A stretch of DNA of 64,000 bases. It comes from Cellulophaga baltica (GTDB lineage: Bacteria > Bacteroidota > Bacteroidia > Flavobacteriales > Flavobacteriaceae). The stretch lies in assembly GCF_900102165.1 (NCBI RefSeq), contig NZ_FNBD01000008.1:186001-250000 (forward strand). The letters run 5' to 3'. Below the pieces are notes generated by a model. It did not search any database. It had not been told where the DNA came from and saw only the letters and a program-made list of their open reading frames with translations. Every line of letters starts with the position of its first letter. The first letter of the stretch is position 1. Made by a program: the position numbers and the translations under genes. This document shows, in pieces, positions 1 to 9,003 of this stretch.

Positions 1-696
1 ATTTACAAAAGATTCTGCACTCTTAAATTTAGTAATCGCTGTTGGGGGAGATTTATCTAACCATAAATAATATCCTACATTATTGTTATAAACCGCATTG
101 GCATAGTAATCTTTTGGATCTATTGTTTTACTTACTTCTTCAATATAATCTCTCATTGCCTTATTCGGCAAGCCCATATTAGAATAGATATCGTAGAAAA
201 TTATATCTTTTGAAATACCAAGTTCTTTTCGTTCTTTGCGTACTTCAGATTGTTTTACATAAAGTTTAAGCTTTTCATAACTTTTATCTAAAAGTTCTAA
301 TATGATTTTTTTCTCAGTCACAGACATATTTTCATTTGTCTGATATAAATCATTGGCTAAGGCTACGCATTTAGAATACTCTCCTAAATCAAACATCACC
401 TGACTCTGCATGGTCTTGTACTGAAAGATAGCTGTGGTATCGCTTGAGTTTTCTGCATCTACCAGGTATTCTTCTAATGTCTTTTTCCAATCAAAAGGTG
501 AAGTCTGATTGTACCGGTTTGTAGAATTAAAAAATAATTTAAATCTTGCTGAAGCGTTACTTGCGCTCTGAAATACTTTGTATGTATTTACATCTTCATT
601 TACATCCTCTTGACCGATCGCAGCGGCAAACAAGAAAAGAAATAAAAACTGTACAAGTGTTTTTCTAGAAAACAGTTTTATAAGGTTAGAGTGCAT
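1..696 (-). CDS. TPR-type periplasmic/sensor protein, probable histidine kinase N-terminus (partial)
   Basis: The reading frame is open from an ATG at 696 to the window edge, giving 232 codons of the N-terminus; the rest lies outside. A hydrophobic stretch at about residues 14-30 ending in AAAIGQ looks like a signal peptide. The remainder is helical, with TPR-like segments around the MGLPNKAM and AITKFKSAESF motifs. In Bacteroidota this arrangement is typical of TPR sensor histidine kinases, which often lie beside a LytTR regulator such as the one at 1136-1900. The kinase part is not visible, so that role is inferred from context. A plain TPR protein is the alternative. Confidence 0.55.
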   Translation of the reverse strand, partial: MHSNLIKLFSRKTLVQFLFLFLFAAAIGQEDVNEDVNTYKVFQSASNASARFKLFFNSTNRYNQTSPFDWKKTLEEYLVDAENSSDTTAIFQYKTMQSQVMFDLGEYSKCVALANDLYQTNENMSVTEKKIILELLDKSYEKLKLYVKQSEVRKERKELGISKDIIFYDIYSNMGLPNKAMRDYIEEVSKTIDPKDYYANAVYNNNVGYYLWLDKSPPTAITKFKSAESFVN

Positions 697-880
697 CCGC
701 TTCTTAATATTATAGGTTTATGGTCTTATGTGTTATTCAAACATAGCGTAATTACTATTAATTACGGGCAATATTGTTGTCAATTGAAATCATGCTGTTG
801 TATACCAATGTAAACAATTTACAAAAAAATCAAAATTAGCGCATATTCCCTTAAACTGGAAATAGATTTGCCCTAAATTA

Positions 881-911
881 AAAAGACCGAACAACGCATT
901 GCTCGGTCTTT
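881..911 (-). terminator. Rho-independent terminator
   Basis: AAAGACCGA (882-890) pairs with TCGGTCTTT (903-911). CAA/TTG extend the stem inside one mismatch, leaving a CGCA loop. Read on the minus strand, the stem is followed by a T-rich run. Confidence 0.7.
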
Positions 912-1074
912 GTATTTGATTATGAAAATGATAAGATTTGGGATCTTTATTTAATCATGCCTCAAAGGTATGTCTAAGATTCAAAGCTACCATCATTTTG
1001 TTGTGTACTCTTAAATTTATGTGGTGAACAAACCATTTAAGTTTACATCATGTATTTCATCGTCTTTATGGATA

Positions 1075-1105
1075 TAAAAAAGCTGGTTAATTTTCATTAA
1101 CCAGC
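1075..1105 (-). terminator. Rho-independent terminator of the LytTR regulator gene
   Basis: GCTGGTTAA (1082-1090) pairs with TTAACCAGC (1097-1105) around a TTTTCA loop. On the minus strand six T follow at 1081-1076. It lies 30 bases past the stop of the response regulator. Confidence 0.85.
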
Positions 1106-1135
1106 CTTACGTATTAATTTAATAAATTCTTCTGT

Positions 1136-1900
1136 TTAAGAATTCATCGCCGAAATTATAAACTCCTTAAACTCTTTAGAGATCGGTATTAAATTATTAT
1201 TTATTAAAATATCTTTTGAATTAATCGCTTCTATATGATCTACATTCACAATGTAAGACTTATGCGCTCTATAAAACTTATTAGAAGGTAACTTCTCTAA
1301 GTAATCTTTTAAAGGAGAACGTACTAAGATTTTTTTATCTACTGTATTTACTTCTAAATACACATTATCCGCTTTTATAAACTGAATATCACCAAACTGA
1401 ATTCTATAATACAGATGCTGTTTTTTTACGAAAATTGAGTCTTTAAGTACGCTGTTTGAAACCAACTTATCATCCGGAACTTCTTCTGTAGGAGCACTAG
1501 TCGTGCCCGCCGCCTTCTCATTATAATTAAAACTAGATAATGCAATTTCTATAGAAGTATATAAGTCTTGTTGCTCAAAAGGCTTTACAAGATACCCGTT
1601 TGGTTTTACGGTCTTTGCATTTTCTACAGTGGCTCTATCTGAGTTTGAGGTTACGAAAATGAAAGGGATATTGTACTTTTCTCTAATGTGTTTTCCTAAA
1701 TCTATCCCTGTCTTATCGGAAGCAAGAATAATATCGATCAAAACAAGATCTACTTGCTTAGTTTTCAGTACTTCTATCGCTTGTTCATAAACGATGACAT
1801 TATCAACAATCTCATAACCAATCTCTTCTAACATTGATTGCATATCATCAGCAATGATAACGTTATCCTCTACGATAAGAATTTTAATGGGCTGCTCCAA
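1136..1900 (-). CDS. LytTR-family two-component response regulator
   Basis: This 254-residue response regulator has an N-terminal receiver domain (residues 5-120) with the acidic pair E11/D12, phospho-acceptor D56 in VLIDIIL, and K106 in YLVKPF, so it should accept phosphate from a histidine kinase. A linker of about 30 residues leads to a LytTR DNA-binding domain (about 155-252), which contains YRIQFGDIQFI and FYRAHKSYIVNV. LytTR regulators bind short direct repeats and often control envelope or surface functions; the target here is unknown. The partial TPR protein downstream on the same strand could be its sensor, but a terminator and 440 bases separate them. menA lies 36 bases upstream on the same strand. 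Confidence 0.93.
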   Translation of the reverse strand: MEQPIKILIVEDNVIIADDMQSMLEEIGYEIVDNVIVYEQAIEVLKTKQVDLVLIDIILASDKTGIDLGKHIREKYNIPFIFVTSNSDRATVENAKTVKPNGYLVKPFEQQDLYTSIEIALSSFNYNEKAAGTTSAPTEEVPDDKLVSNSVLKDSIFVKKQHLYYRIQFGDIQFIKADNVYLEVNTVDKKILVRSPLKDYLEKLPSNKFYRAHKSYIVNVDHIEAINSKDILINNNLIPISKEFKEFIISAMNS

Positions 1901-1936
1901 ATTTGGTTTTAGTTTATTAAGTTATGTAAGCCAAAG

Positions 1937-2845
1937 CTACGAAAAAATATTAAAACTTAAATAAAAGATAACAGCAAGAAAAAATGTACTTAATGCTACC
2001 TTTTTTAACTCAGGATCTAATAAAAAGGGTTCTTTTGTTTTTGACACTCTCAGGGCGTGTACGCCAAGCGGAATAAATATTATTAAATGTATAAAATTAC
2101 ACCAAGAACTATAATTTAGCATCGTAAAAGCTACCATGCTTACGAAAGAAATAGCCAAAAGTACATAATGGTATATTTTTCCATTTTCAAAACCCATTTT
2201 TACGACTAGAGTGTTTTTACCTGCGTTTTTATCTGATATGGCATCTCTTAAATTATTTAAATTTAAAACTGCCGTACTCAATAAACCTATTGCTATTGCA
2301 GGTAATATGGCAGTGAGCGTTAAGAATTTAGTAAATAAAAATAGTGATCCTAACACCCCTAATAATCCAAAAAAGATAAAAACAAAAAGATCTCCTAAAC
2401 CCCTATAGCCATAGGCCGAAGTTCCTACTGTGTATTTTATTGCAGCCCAAACGCTTGCGAGTGCAAGAGCAAAAAACAATAAAATTAAAGGATAATTTTC
2501 AGTGCCAAAAGAATAAACTAATAAGGTGATGGCAAGGATTAAATCGACAATTATGGAAATGAAAATCCCATTTTTTAATTCTGCTCTAGTAAGTATACCA
2601 CTTTGCAATGCCCTTTTAGGCCCTACTCTTTCCTCATTGTCTGTTCCTTTAACTCCGTCTCCATAATCATTAGCAAAGTTAGAGGTTACTTGAAAACCAA
2701 TGGTGGTGCACAAAGCAAGGATAAAAATAATCCAATTTTGATGTCCATAAAAGTTTCCTAATGCAGCACCCACAATAATTCCGGAGATAGATAATGGTAA
2801 AGTACGTAATCTTGCTGCGTTAAGCCAGGCTTTAAATTTTGTCAA
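1937..2845 (-). CDS. menA: 1,4-dihydroxy-2-naphthoate polyprenyltransferase MenA
   Basis: MenA attaches the polyprenyl tail to 1,4-dihydroxy-2-naphthoate in the inner membrane, giving demethylmenaquinone. The 302 residues form a polytopic UbiA-family protein. Both Mg-diphosphate-binding motifs are present: NDYGDG (about residues 59-64) and NNLRD with downstream SDKNAGKNT (about 197-212). Length matches the family. It is the last recognisable gene of a minus-strand run that also holds menI-like, menF and menD. The SPOR-like gene upstream ends two bases before this start, so the two are surely co-transcribed. menB, menC and menE are not in the window. Confidence 0.96.
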   Translation of the reverse strand: MTKFKAWLNAARLRTLPLSISGIIVGAALGNFYGHQNWIIFILALCTTIGFQVTSNFANDYGDGVKGTDNEERVGPKRALQSGILTRAELKNGIFISIIVDLILAITLLVYSFGTENYPLILLFFALALASVWAAIKYTVGTSAYGYRGLGDLFVFIFFGLLGVLGSLFLFTKFLTLTAILPAIAIGLLSTAVLNLNNLRDAISDKNAGKNTLVVKMGFENGKIYHYVLLAISFVSMVAFTMLNYSSWCNFIHLIIFIPLGVHALRVSKTKEPFLLDPELKKVALSTFFLAVIFYLSFNIFS

Positions 2846-2847
2846 TG

Positions 2848-3447
2848 CTAGTAGGGATCTTCTATTTGTATGCGTTTTCCATTTTGATACGAAGCCACAA
2901 AAGCATCTTCAAAGCCCATTTTCACTAATTGGTATCTAAATGATCTTGCTTCTTCTATAGTTTCAAAGTTACCCAAAGAATACGAATAGAACGGATTTGT
3001 TTTAACGAACAGGGTATTTGATAAGGATTCTGATGCTAAGGTTACATTATTATCTACGAACGATTTAATTTGAACCGAATATATTTTTTCTCTTTCTAGG
3101 AATTCTTTAGCCAAGTAAAATTCCTTTACATTACTGAGTTCCTCGTTCTTTAACTTTAAGTTATCCATTCTAGACTTAATCACTTGTAAGCTATCTAAGT
3201 CATACACCACCAAATTATTATTGGTTTCTGGCGCACTACTTCTTCTGCCTGCATTGAAGACATATAAGGCAAAAACTCCTAATAAAAATACACTGGTAAC
3301 CCCTGCAAGAATATTTCGTTGAATCTTATTTCTTTTAAGCTCTTTATTTTTAAACTTAATCTGGTCTAAAAGTCGCTCATTAAGTATTTGAGCTTTATCG
3401 ATATCTTTATGTAAATCAAGTAAATCGCTTTCTTCAATAAATGGCAT
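2848..3447 (-). CDS. Membrane-anchored SPOR-like domain protein
   Basis: This 199-residue protein has a charged helical N-terminus (about 1-42), one membrane segment (about 44-64) and a periplasmic part with a coiled-coil-like stretch (about 80-115). The C-terminal 75 residues start with IYSVQIKSF and contain YSLGNFETIEEARSFRYQL, which resembles a SPOR repeat. SPOR domains bind denuded peptidoglycan glycan strands, often at the septum. The match is by eye and the topology (N-in, C-out) is inferred. The gene sits two bases upstream of menA. No link to quinone synthesis is evident beyond shared transcription. Confidence 0.7.
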   Translation of the reverse strand: MPFIEESDLLDLHKDIDKAQILNERLLDQIKFKNKELKRNKIQRNILAGVTSVFLLGVFALYVFNAGRRSSAPETNNNLVVYDLDSLQVIKSRMDNLKLKNEELSNVKEFYLAKEFLEREKIYSVQIKSFVDNNVTLASESLSNTLFVKTNPFYSYSLGNFETIEEARSFRYQLVKMGFEDAFVASYQNGKRIQIEDPY

Positions 3448-3605
3448 ATTAAACTTGGATTAGGGGACGTTATTTGTAGTTAAAGTATAAATTTCATTAG
3501 CTGTCTTGTAAATGTATATATTTCTTAAAAATAAATGAAACATTTCGCCCTATTATTTAATTGAATATCATGATATTGTGGTTCTAATACGACTTAAGTT
3601 TCGTT

Positions 3606-4436
3606 TTAAAGTAGATAAATGCCATCTGGCTTAATAGTGATCTTACGATCCTTGTATAAAGTACCGATACTCTTCTTAAAAACTTTCTTACTCATTTGCA
3701 GTTTAGCCGTAATTTCATCTGGAGAAGATTTATCGTGTAAATTTAAATACCCACCTTCCTTTTGCAATCTAGCATAGATCACATTAGCTGCTGGCTCTAT
3801 ACTTTCATACCCAATTGGTTTTAAGTTTACATCAATCTTATTATCCGGTCTTATGTGCTTTATATAGCCTTTAATAACATCTCCTACAGCTACCTTTTTA
3901 AATACTTGATCACTATAGACTAAACCTTTGTGCTTATTATTAATTATAACATCCCAGCCAAGGTCATTTTGTCTTGTTACAATTAAATCTACTTCTTCAT
4001 TAACTTCTATGGTAAGCTCCTCATTATCTAAAAATTTATCTAACTTATTTGAGGCTACCAGTCTAAAAGATTTCTCATCGAGGTAACAATACACTACATA
4101 CCACTGCCCTTCTTGCATACGCTCTCTTTGCTCTCTAAAAGGAACTAAAAGGTGCTTTTCCAAACCCCAATCCAAGAAGGCGCCAATATTATTTACTTCT
4201 ACTACCTTTAATAGTTTAAAAGTATTTCTAAAAATATAAGGTGTCAATGATGTTACAACAGGGCGCTCATCAAAATCTAAATAACAGAAAACGGTAAGTT
4301 TATCACCAATTTCGTAGATTTCTGGTACATATTTATTGGGCAATAATACATCATTACCTTCTTCATCACCTAAAAAGAGTCCTACACTTGTATCTCTTAA
4401 AATTTCTAATGTGTTGTAATTCCCTAATTCTATCAT
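3606..4436 (-). CDS. cvfB: CvfB-family S1 RNA-binding protein
   Basis: The protein has 276 residues, the usual CvfB/YitL length. It contains tandem S1-like OB domains: residues 1-65 start MIELGNYNTLEI, about 70-130 contain NIGAFLDWG, and about 145-210 contain GDVIKGYIKHIRPDNKIDV. A C-terminal winged helix (about 220-276) contains KLQMSKKVFKKSIGTLYKD. CvfB proteins bind RNA and affect gene expression; the precise cellular role is not settled. It lies in the menaquinone run, between DUF2853 and the SPOR-like gene, an order I recall as common in Flavobacteriaceae. The 158-base gap downstream (3448-3605) shows no gene. Confidence 0.9.
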   Translation of the reverse strand: MIELGNYNTLEILRDTSVGLFLGDEEGNDVLLPNKYVPEIYEIGDKLTVFCYLDFDERPVVTSLTPYIFRNTFKLLKVVEVNNIGAFLDWGLEKHLLVPFREQRERMQEGQWYVVYCYLDEKSFRLVASNKLDKFLDNEELTIEVNEEVDLIVTRQNDLGWDVIINNKHKGLVYSDQVFKKVAVGDVIKGYIKHIRPDNKIDVNLKPIGYESIEPAANVIYARLQKEGGYLNLHDKSSPDEITAKLQMSKKVFKKSIGTLYKDRKITIKPDGIYLL

Positions 4437-4498
4437 GCTGCAAAAGTACGTTTTATAACATAATTTTTATTAAAACATTCGTTGTTTCTTAGAAACAA

Positions 4499-4530
4499 AA
4501 AAGCCGTTTCATTTTCATGAAACGGCTTTT
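4499..4530 (-). terminator. Rho-independent terminator after the DUF2853 gene
   Basis: A perfect 14-base stem, AAAAGCCGTTTCAT (4499-4512) and ATGAAACGGCTTTT (4517-4530), encloses a TTTC loop. A and T runs flank both sides, so it can work in either direction. It lies 16 bases past the DUF2853 stop and separates that gene from cvfB. Confidence 0.88.
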
Positions 4531-4545
4531 TATATTGTAGCTTAC

Positions 4546-4890
4546 TTATTTGTTATAAACATCTTGTTTTTTAAAGTGTTTCGCTAGCATATAATAAACA
4601 ACCGCTCTATGCTTGTTACGGTTAGAAGAACCGTACTTTTCTAAAACGCTTTCAATTGCTGGCATCATGTCATCACTCTCTGTCATTCCTAATTTTTTAA
4701 TTAAGAAATTATTTTTAACAGTGTCTTTCTCTTTTTGATCCCCTCCAGATACTTTAGAAGCATCTGCATTGTATATTGCTGGACCTAATCCTATCGCAAC
4801 TTTTGTTAATAAATCCATGTCAGCCGCTTCACCAAATTTATCTTTAATGTCTGCTGCATACTTTACGATTAATTCGTCTCTTTTACTCAT
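4546..4890 (-). CDS. DUF2853 family protein
   Basis: This is a 114-residue soluble, mostly helical protein with no signal peptide. It matches DUF2853 in length and in recognisable segments (KYAADIKDKFGE near the start, HRAVVYYMLAKHF near the end). No biochemical function is known to me. It starts 40 bases after menD stops and is followed by a strong terminator, so it probably ends the menI-menF-menD transcript. Its recurrent place beside menD in flavobacteria suggests a supporting role there, but that is only an inference from position. Confidence 0.85.
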   Translation of the reverse strand: MSKRDELIVKYAADIKDKFGEAADMDLLTKVAIGLGPAIYNADASKVSGGDQKEKDTVKNNFLIKKLGMTESDDMMPAIESVLEKYGSSNRNKHRAVVYYMLAKHFKKQDVYNK

Positions 4891-4930
4891 AATTGTTAGT
4901 GTTCTTTTTATTTAGAATATTAATGTTTGC

Positions 4931-6685
4931 CTAAGATATAAAATCAAAATAACTAAGCAAAATTTTATCATTAATAAGTCTAGGTGTTTTTATCTCTAAC
5001 AATTTAGGCTTTTTACTGCTTTTATAAAAATTAATTAAGGCTTTTTCTAAGATTTCCTCAGTATCAACTTTTTCATGAATAACATCAAAACTACTGCATA
5101 GTTTTGCAATATCTACGGTATGTGTAGTTTCAAAAAATGTTTCAAAGTTCGCAGTATCTTCTTGCCCTGGTAAAATTCTAAAAATTCCACCACCATCATT
5201 ATTAAATACAATAATTCTAAAATCTGGTCGTATCTTCTTGTTCCACAAGCCATTACTATCGTATAAGAAACTGATATCACCCGTAATTAAAAGCGTTGGT
5301 TCCTTATTATAGATAGACGCCCCTACAGCTGTAGAGGTAGAACCGTCTATACCACTAGTTCCCCGGTTGCAAAAAACTGTAATACTAGGATCTATTGAAA
5401 ATAATTGCGCGTATCGCACTGTAGAGCTATTCGCTAAATGTAATTGATAATTCTTAGGAATAGTCTTCGCAACGGTAGAAAAAGCCAACATGTCTGAAAA
5501 AGGAATTTGCTTCAAATATTGGTTTCTTTTCTCTTCATACTTGATTTTCACTGTTGACCAGTATGCGTAATAATCACTTTCAATAGGAGTAAGTAGCGGA
5601 ATAAAGGCTTTAAAAAACGTATTTTCAGAAGTTTTAAAATGATGCGTAATCGAAAAAAAAGTATCGTAGGCTTTTTTAGCATCAATATGCCAGTGTGCTG
5701 TTGCTTTATATTTTCGTAAAAAACTTTTTATTTTTTTTGATACAATGAGTCCACCAAAAGTCAGAATAACCTCTGGTTGTAATTTTTTAAACAGCTCATC
5801 ACTGTTGGCTGATTTTTCTATAGGCGCAATAAGACTATCAATACTTGTAAAAAAATTAGGGTGATGTAAATTTGATGTTGTTTCTGTTAATACAATAACC
5901 GATGCATCATTCGCTAAAAAATCAAGATATTCTTGAGCTACCGCGTTAGGATACTCTACGCCCACCAAAACCAATTTGCGCTGTGCCTTATTCCAAGTCG
6001 CTGCAAAGGATGTCAAATCTTCTACATCATCTATAACTGGTTTTTGATAGCTTAGTACAGGTTGCTGGTTAGGCGTTGTAGTCGTATTATACAAAGGCTC
6101 TTCAAAAGGAACATTTATATGAACAGGAGACATCTGTTCAATTGCCAGTTGAAAAGCATGCGCCAATTCTTTATCGTTATATAATTCTATTTTTCTCTGT
6201 TGCTCTGCAATGGTACTATTAGCCTCTAATAAGCCTTTTCCTTGCTTTCGTATGGTTTCTGTAGCGTGACTTACATCTAATTTTAAGTTTGCTGAATATC
6301 CAATATGACGATCAAAAACATGATCCTGACGAATGGTTTGCCCATCTCCAATATCTATCTTATAAGGTGGCCTATCTGCAGAAATTACCACCAATGGAAT
6401 ATCACTATAAAAAGCTTCTGAAATAGCAGGATAGTAGTTTAAAAGTGCACTACCTGAAGTACATAATACAGCTACAAGTTTTTGTTGCTGCTGTGCCATA
6501 CCTAAAGCAAAGAATGCCGCACAACGCTCATCTACGACACTAAAACAATTAAAATAATTATCTTCTGTAAACGTTATGGTTAACGGTGCATTACGGGAAC
6601 CCGGAGAAATAACAATATCTTTTATGCCATATGTTTTACAATAATGGGCAACGGTTTGAGCAGAGGGTATTGTAGCGTATTTCAA
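4931..6685 (-). CDS. menD: 2-succinyl-5-enolpyruvyl-6-hydroxy-3-cyclohexene-1-carboxylate synthase MenD
   Basis: MenD is a thiamine-diphosphate enzyme that joins 2-oxoglutarate to isochorismate, the first committed step of menaquinone synthesis. The 584 residues cover the full family length. The N-terminal pyrimidine-binding domain has VISPGSRNAPL, VVDERCAAFFALGMA with the cofactor Glu, and TSGSALLNYYPA. The C-terminal diphosphate-binding domain has GTSGIDGSTSTAVGA and the metal motif GDISFLYDSNGLW. The gene follows menF by 24 bases on the same strand and precedes DUF2853. Confidence 0.97.
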   Translation of the reverse strand: MKYATIPSAQTVAHYCKTYGIKDIVISPGSRNAPLTITFTEDNYFNCFSVVDERCAAFFALGMAQQQQKLVAVLCTSGSALLNYYPAISEAFYSDIPLVVISADRPPYKIDIGDGQTIRQDHVFDRHIGYSANLKLDVSHATETIRKQGKGLLEANSTIAEQQRKIELYNDKELAHAFQLAIEQMSPVHINVPFEEPLYNTTTTPNQQPVLSYQKPVIDDVEDLTSFAATWNKAQRKLVLVGVEYPNAVAQEYLDFLANDASVIVLTETTSNLHHPNFFTSIDSLIAPIEKSANSDELFKKLQPEVILTFGGLIVSKKIKSFLRKYKATAHWHIDAKKAYDTFFSITHHFKTSENTFFKAFIPLLTPIESDYYAYWSTVKIKYEEKRNQYLKQIPFSDMLAFSTVAKTIPKNYQLHLANSSTVRYAQLFSIDPSITVFCNRGTSGIDGSTSTAVGASIYNKEPTLLITGDISFLYDSNGLWNKKIRPDFRIIVFNNDGGGIFRILPGQEDTANFETFFETTHTVDIAKLCSSFDVIHEKVDTEEILEKALINFYKSSKKPKLLEIKTPRLINDKILLSYFDFIS

Positions 6686-6709
6686 ATTAATAATTTTATA
6701 GGTGCAAAA

Positions 6710-7816
6710 TTACAATACTACTTTGAGCATTGTATTACTTTTTGCTACCGTTTCTTCCCATTCTTTTTCAGGATCTGATTCTTGCGTAATTCCCCCACCT
6801 ACATACACCCATGCTTTATCATCTTTCAATTGCATACATCTAAGGTTTACATAGAGCGATGTGGTGTTTTTGACGGTTCTATAGGCTTGGTTTTCTCTAT
6901 TTCGTCTATTGCTAGATCTAAAATTTTCTTCTTTAAAATTCAATTCCCCCAAAAATCCAGTATAAAATTCTCGAGTGTAATTTTCATTTTCTAAGATAAA
7001 AGCTTTCGCTTCTTTCTTGGGTAAGCCACATACTGCAGGTGTAGGGTGTAACGCTGCAATAATTTCCTTTAGATTATAGTTAGATAAGCCTCCCGAAACC
7101 GAGGTTCTTAAATGCCAGAGGTTTCCCGCTCTTACCGATTCTGTTTCTGAAATTGTTAACTTAGAAACCGTTTCTTTTAAAGACGAAGCAATATAATCTG
7201 TAACCATTTGCTGTTCTTCTAATTCTTTTGCTCCCCAAACTGGTGCTTGCGCTCCTTCTGCCTTTTTTGTTCCTGCTAAAGACATGGTTTTAAGCTGCCT
7301 ATTTTCTGTTCTTAGTAAAATTTCTGGAGTTGCTCCTAACCACAAACCTACTTTTGGATGGTACCATAGATAACAAAAGGCATTAGAATAGTTATCTAGC
7401 AATGTCTTAAACAAAGCGAATGCAGATTTAGATGTTTTTACCTCTATTTTTCTAGAGAGTACCACCTTTCTTAAGCCATACTGCGCTATGGCATCAATTC
7501 CCTTTTGAACTAAATTGATATGAAATTCTTGATCTTGATCTTCTGTAATAGACTTAAATATACCTGTCGCAGAGTTTACTTCTTTCGCTATATATTCTGT
7601 TACTGTTTTCTCATCAACCTGCAATAAAATTGTTTTTCCGTCCGAATCAAATGGAGCAAAAACAAAGCCTGTTTTAGAAAAATCAGTCACTACATGAAGC
7701 GCATCTGTTGATTGAAACAACCCAGTAATGGCTGTCTCTAACGGCTTACGGTACAAAACAAAAGGTTTTGAAGCATTAAGATGGTTCTTAGCTTTCTGAA
7801 AAAAATCGTTTTGCAT
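6710..7816 (-). CDS. menF: Isochorismate synthase MenF
   Basis: This 368-residue chorismate-binding enzyme converts chorismate to isochorismate for menaquinone. Conserved segments are KVVLSRKIEV (with the general-base Lys region), LWLGATPEILL, SLAGTKKAEG, LHPTPAVCGLPK and the C-terminal YVGGGITQESDPEKEWEE, which carries metal-binding acidic residues. Length and motifs fit the isochorismate synthase branch rather than anthranilate synthase, and menD next door supports this. Its start lies one base past the stop of the thioesterase gene, so translation may be coupled. Confidence 0.95.
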   Translation of the reverse strand: MQNDFFQKAKNHLNASKPFVLYRKPLETAITGLFQSTDALHVVTDFSKTGFVFAPFDSDGKTILLQVDEKTVTEYIAKEVNSATGIFKSITEDQDQEFHINLVQKGIDAIAQYGLRKVVLSRKIEVKTSKSAFALFKTLLDNYSNAFCYLWYHPKVGLWLGATPEILLRTENRQLKTMSLAGTKKAEGAQAPVWGAKELEEQQMVTDYIASSLKETVSKLTISETESVRAGNLWHLRTSVSGGLSNYNLKEIIAALHPTPAVCGLPKKEAKAFILENENYTREFYTGFLGELNFKEENFRSSNRRNRENQAYRTVKNTTSLYVNLRCMQLKDDKAWVYVGGGITQESDPEKEWEETVAKSNTMLKVVL

Positions 7817-7817
7817 A

Positions 7818-8240
7818 TTACTTTTTAGGTAATGATATGGTCGTAAGTTTACAGATAGAGATTAGATTATCATTAGCATCTGTAAGTTTAATATCCCAAA
7901 CTTGAGTAGTTCTCCCTTTATGAATGATAATCGCTTTAGCATACACATACCCTTCACGAATACTTTTTACGTGATTTGCAGATATTTCTAAGCCACGAAC
8001 GGTTACCTCTTGTGCATTTAGAAATATATAAGAAGCAGCGCTCCCTACACTTTCTGCCAAAGCCACCATAGCACCACCATGCAAAACACCATCTGGCTGG
8101 AACACTTTTGATGTTACTGGCATTTTACCTACCAAAAAATTTTCTCCAACATCAACATAAGTAATATCTAAAGTTTCCATCAAAGTACCTTTGCAGGTTT
8201 CGTTGCAAATCTTTAATATTTTCTCTTTATAATCTTCCAT
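7818..8240 (-). CDS. menI: Hotdog-fold thioesterase, probable 1,4-dihydroxy-2-naphthoyl-CoA hydrolase
   Basis: This 140-residue single-domain hotdog protein of the PaaI/MenI type has the active-site segment QPDGVLHGGAMVALAES, with the catalytic acid in the AES position, and GRTTQVWDI in the last strand. In the menaquinone pathway a hotdog thioesterase removes CoA from 1,4-dihydroxy-2-naphthoyl-CoA before MenA acts. Its position directly before menF (one base between stop and next start) favours that role. The fold and thioesterase class are visible; the exact substrate is inferred from context. Confidence 0.82.
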   Translation of the reverse strand: MEDYKEKILKICNETCKGTLMETLDITYVDVGENFLVGKMPVTSKVFQPDGVLHGGAMVALAESVGSAASYIFLNAQEVTVRGLEISANHVKSIREGYVYAKAIIIHKGRTTQVWDIKLTDANDNLISICKLTTISLPKK

Positions 8241-8358
8241 GAAATCATTTTATGTAAAATTAACGATTCCTAGAAAAACAAAAGCCATGATTAGAAGCTC
8301 AATTTGAATATTCTTTTTAAATTTCATGACTGAATACCTATTCTAGAAAAAAACTACC

Positions 8359-9003
8359 ATGAACTCTACCGAAAAGCACGTTTCCTACACTACAAAAAAC
8401 ACGTATGAAACACTAAATACACTTACATCGAAGACAAAAAATATTTGGATTGTTTTTCACGGTATCGGTTATTTAAGTCGATATTTTCTTAGGTATTTCA
8501 ACGAATTACCTCCTGAAGAAAATTACATCATTGCTCCACAAGCACCTTCTAAATATTATTTAAACGGAAAATATACCCATGTTGGCGCTAGTTGGCTTAC
8601 CAAAGAAAACACCCTTGCAGAAATGGAAAATGTTTCTAGCTATTTAGATGCTGTTTTTGCTGCGGAACAATTACCAGAAAACACCAACCTTATTGTTTTC
8701 GGCTTCTCCCAAGGAGTTTCTATTGCTTCTAGGTGGACTGCCTTGAATTGCGTAAAATGTAATCAGCTCGTACTTTATGCAGGAGGAATACCGAATGAGA
8801 TGACTCCTGAAGAATTTAAATTTTTAGAAGGGCAACACACGCAAGTAAAAATTATTGTTGGTACAAAAGACGAATACTTAAATGAGGAGCGTATGAAATC
8901 TGAGTCCAAAAAAATAGCGACTTTATTTAATAATAAAGCAGAAATCACCACTTTTGAAGGCGGACATGAAGTGAGAAAAGAAATTATTAATAGTTTAGTC
9001 TAA
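8359..9003 (+). CDS. Alpha/beta hydrolase, phospholipase/carboxylesterase type
   Basis: This 214-residue cytoplasmic alpha/beta hydrolase has the nucleophile elbow GFSQGVS (Ser at about residue 115), an Asp in the VGTKDEY segment (about 173) and the catalytic His in GGHEV (about 203). The family includes small carboxylesterases, lysophospholipases and acyl-protein thioesterases; the substrate here is unknown. It is divergent from menI across 118 bases. The next gene begins on the base after this stop, so the two form an operon. Confidence 0.85.
   Translation: MNSTEKHVSYTTKNTYETLNTLTSKTKNIWIVFHGIGYLSRYFLRYFNELPPEENYIIAPQAPSKYYLNGKYTHVGASWLTKENTLAEMENVSSYLDAVFAAEQLPENTNLIVFGFSQGVSIASRWTALNCVKCNQLVLYAGGIPNEMTPEEFKFLEGQHTQVKIIVGTKDEYLNEERMKSESKKIATLFNNKAEITTFEGGHEVRKEIINSLV

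Larger units (their letters stand above)
697..1135. other. 439-base non-coding stretch with two minus-strand terminators
   Basis: This is the only gap over 300 bases in the window. It holds two rho-independent hairpins, at 881-911 and 1075-1105, both oriented for minus-strand transcripts. The 170 bases between them carry no recognisable gene, only a 13-codon open frame on the minus strand (955-996, starting MMVALNLRH). Two terminators in the same direction suggest a second short transcript, such as a small RNA or peptide mRNA, downstream of the response regulator. That is inference. The part from 697 to 880 is AT-rich and should contain the promoter of the TPR gene. Confidence 0.4.
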
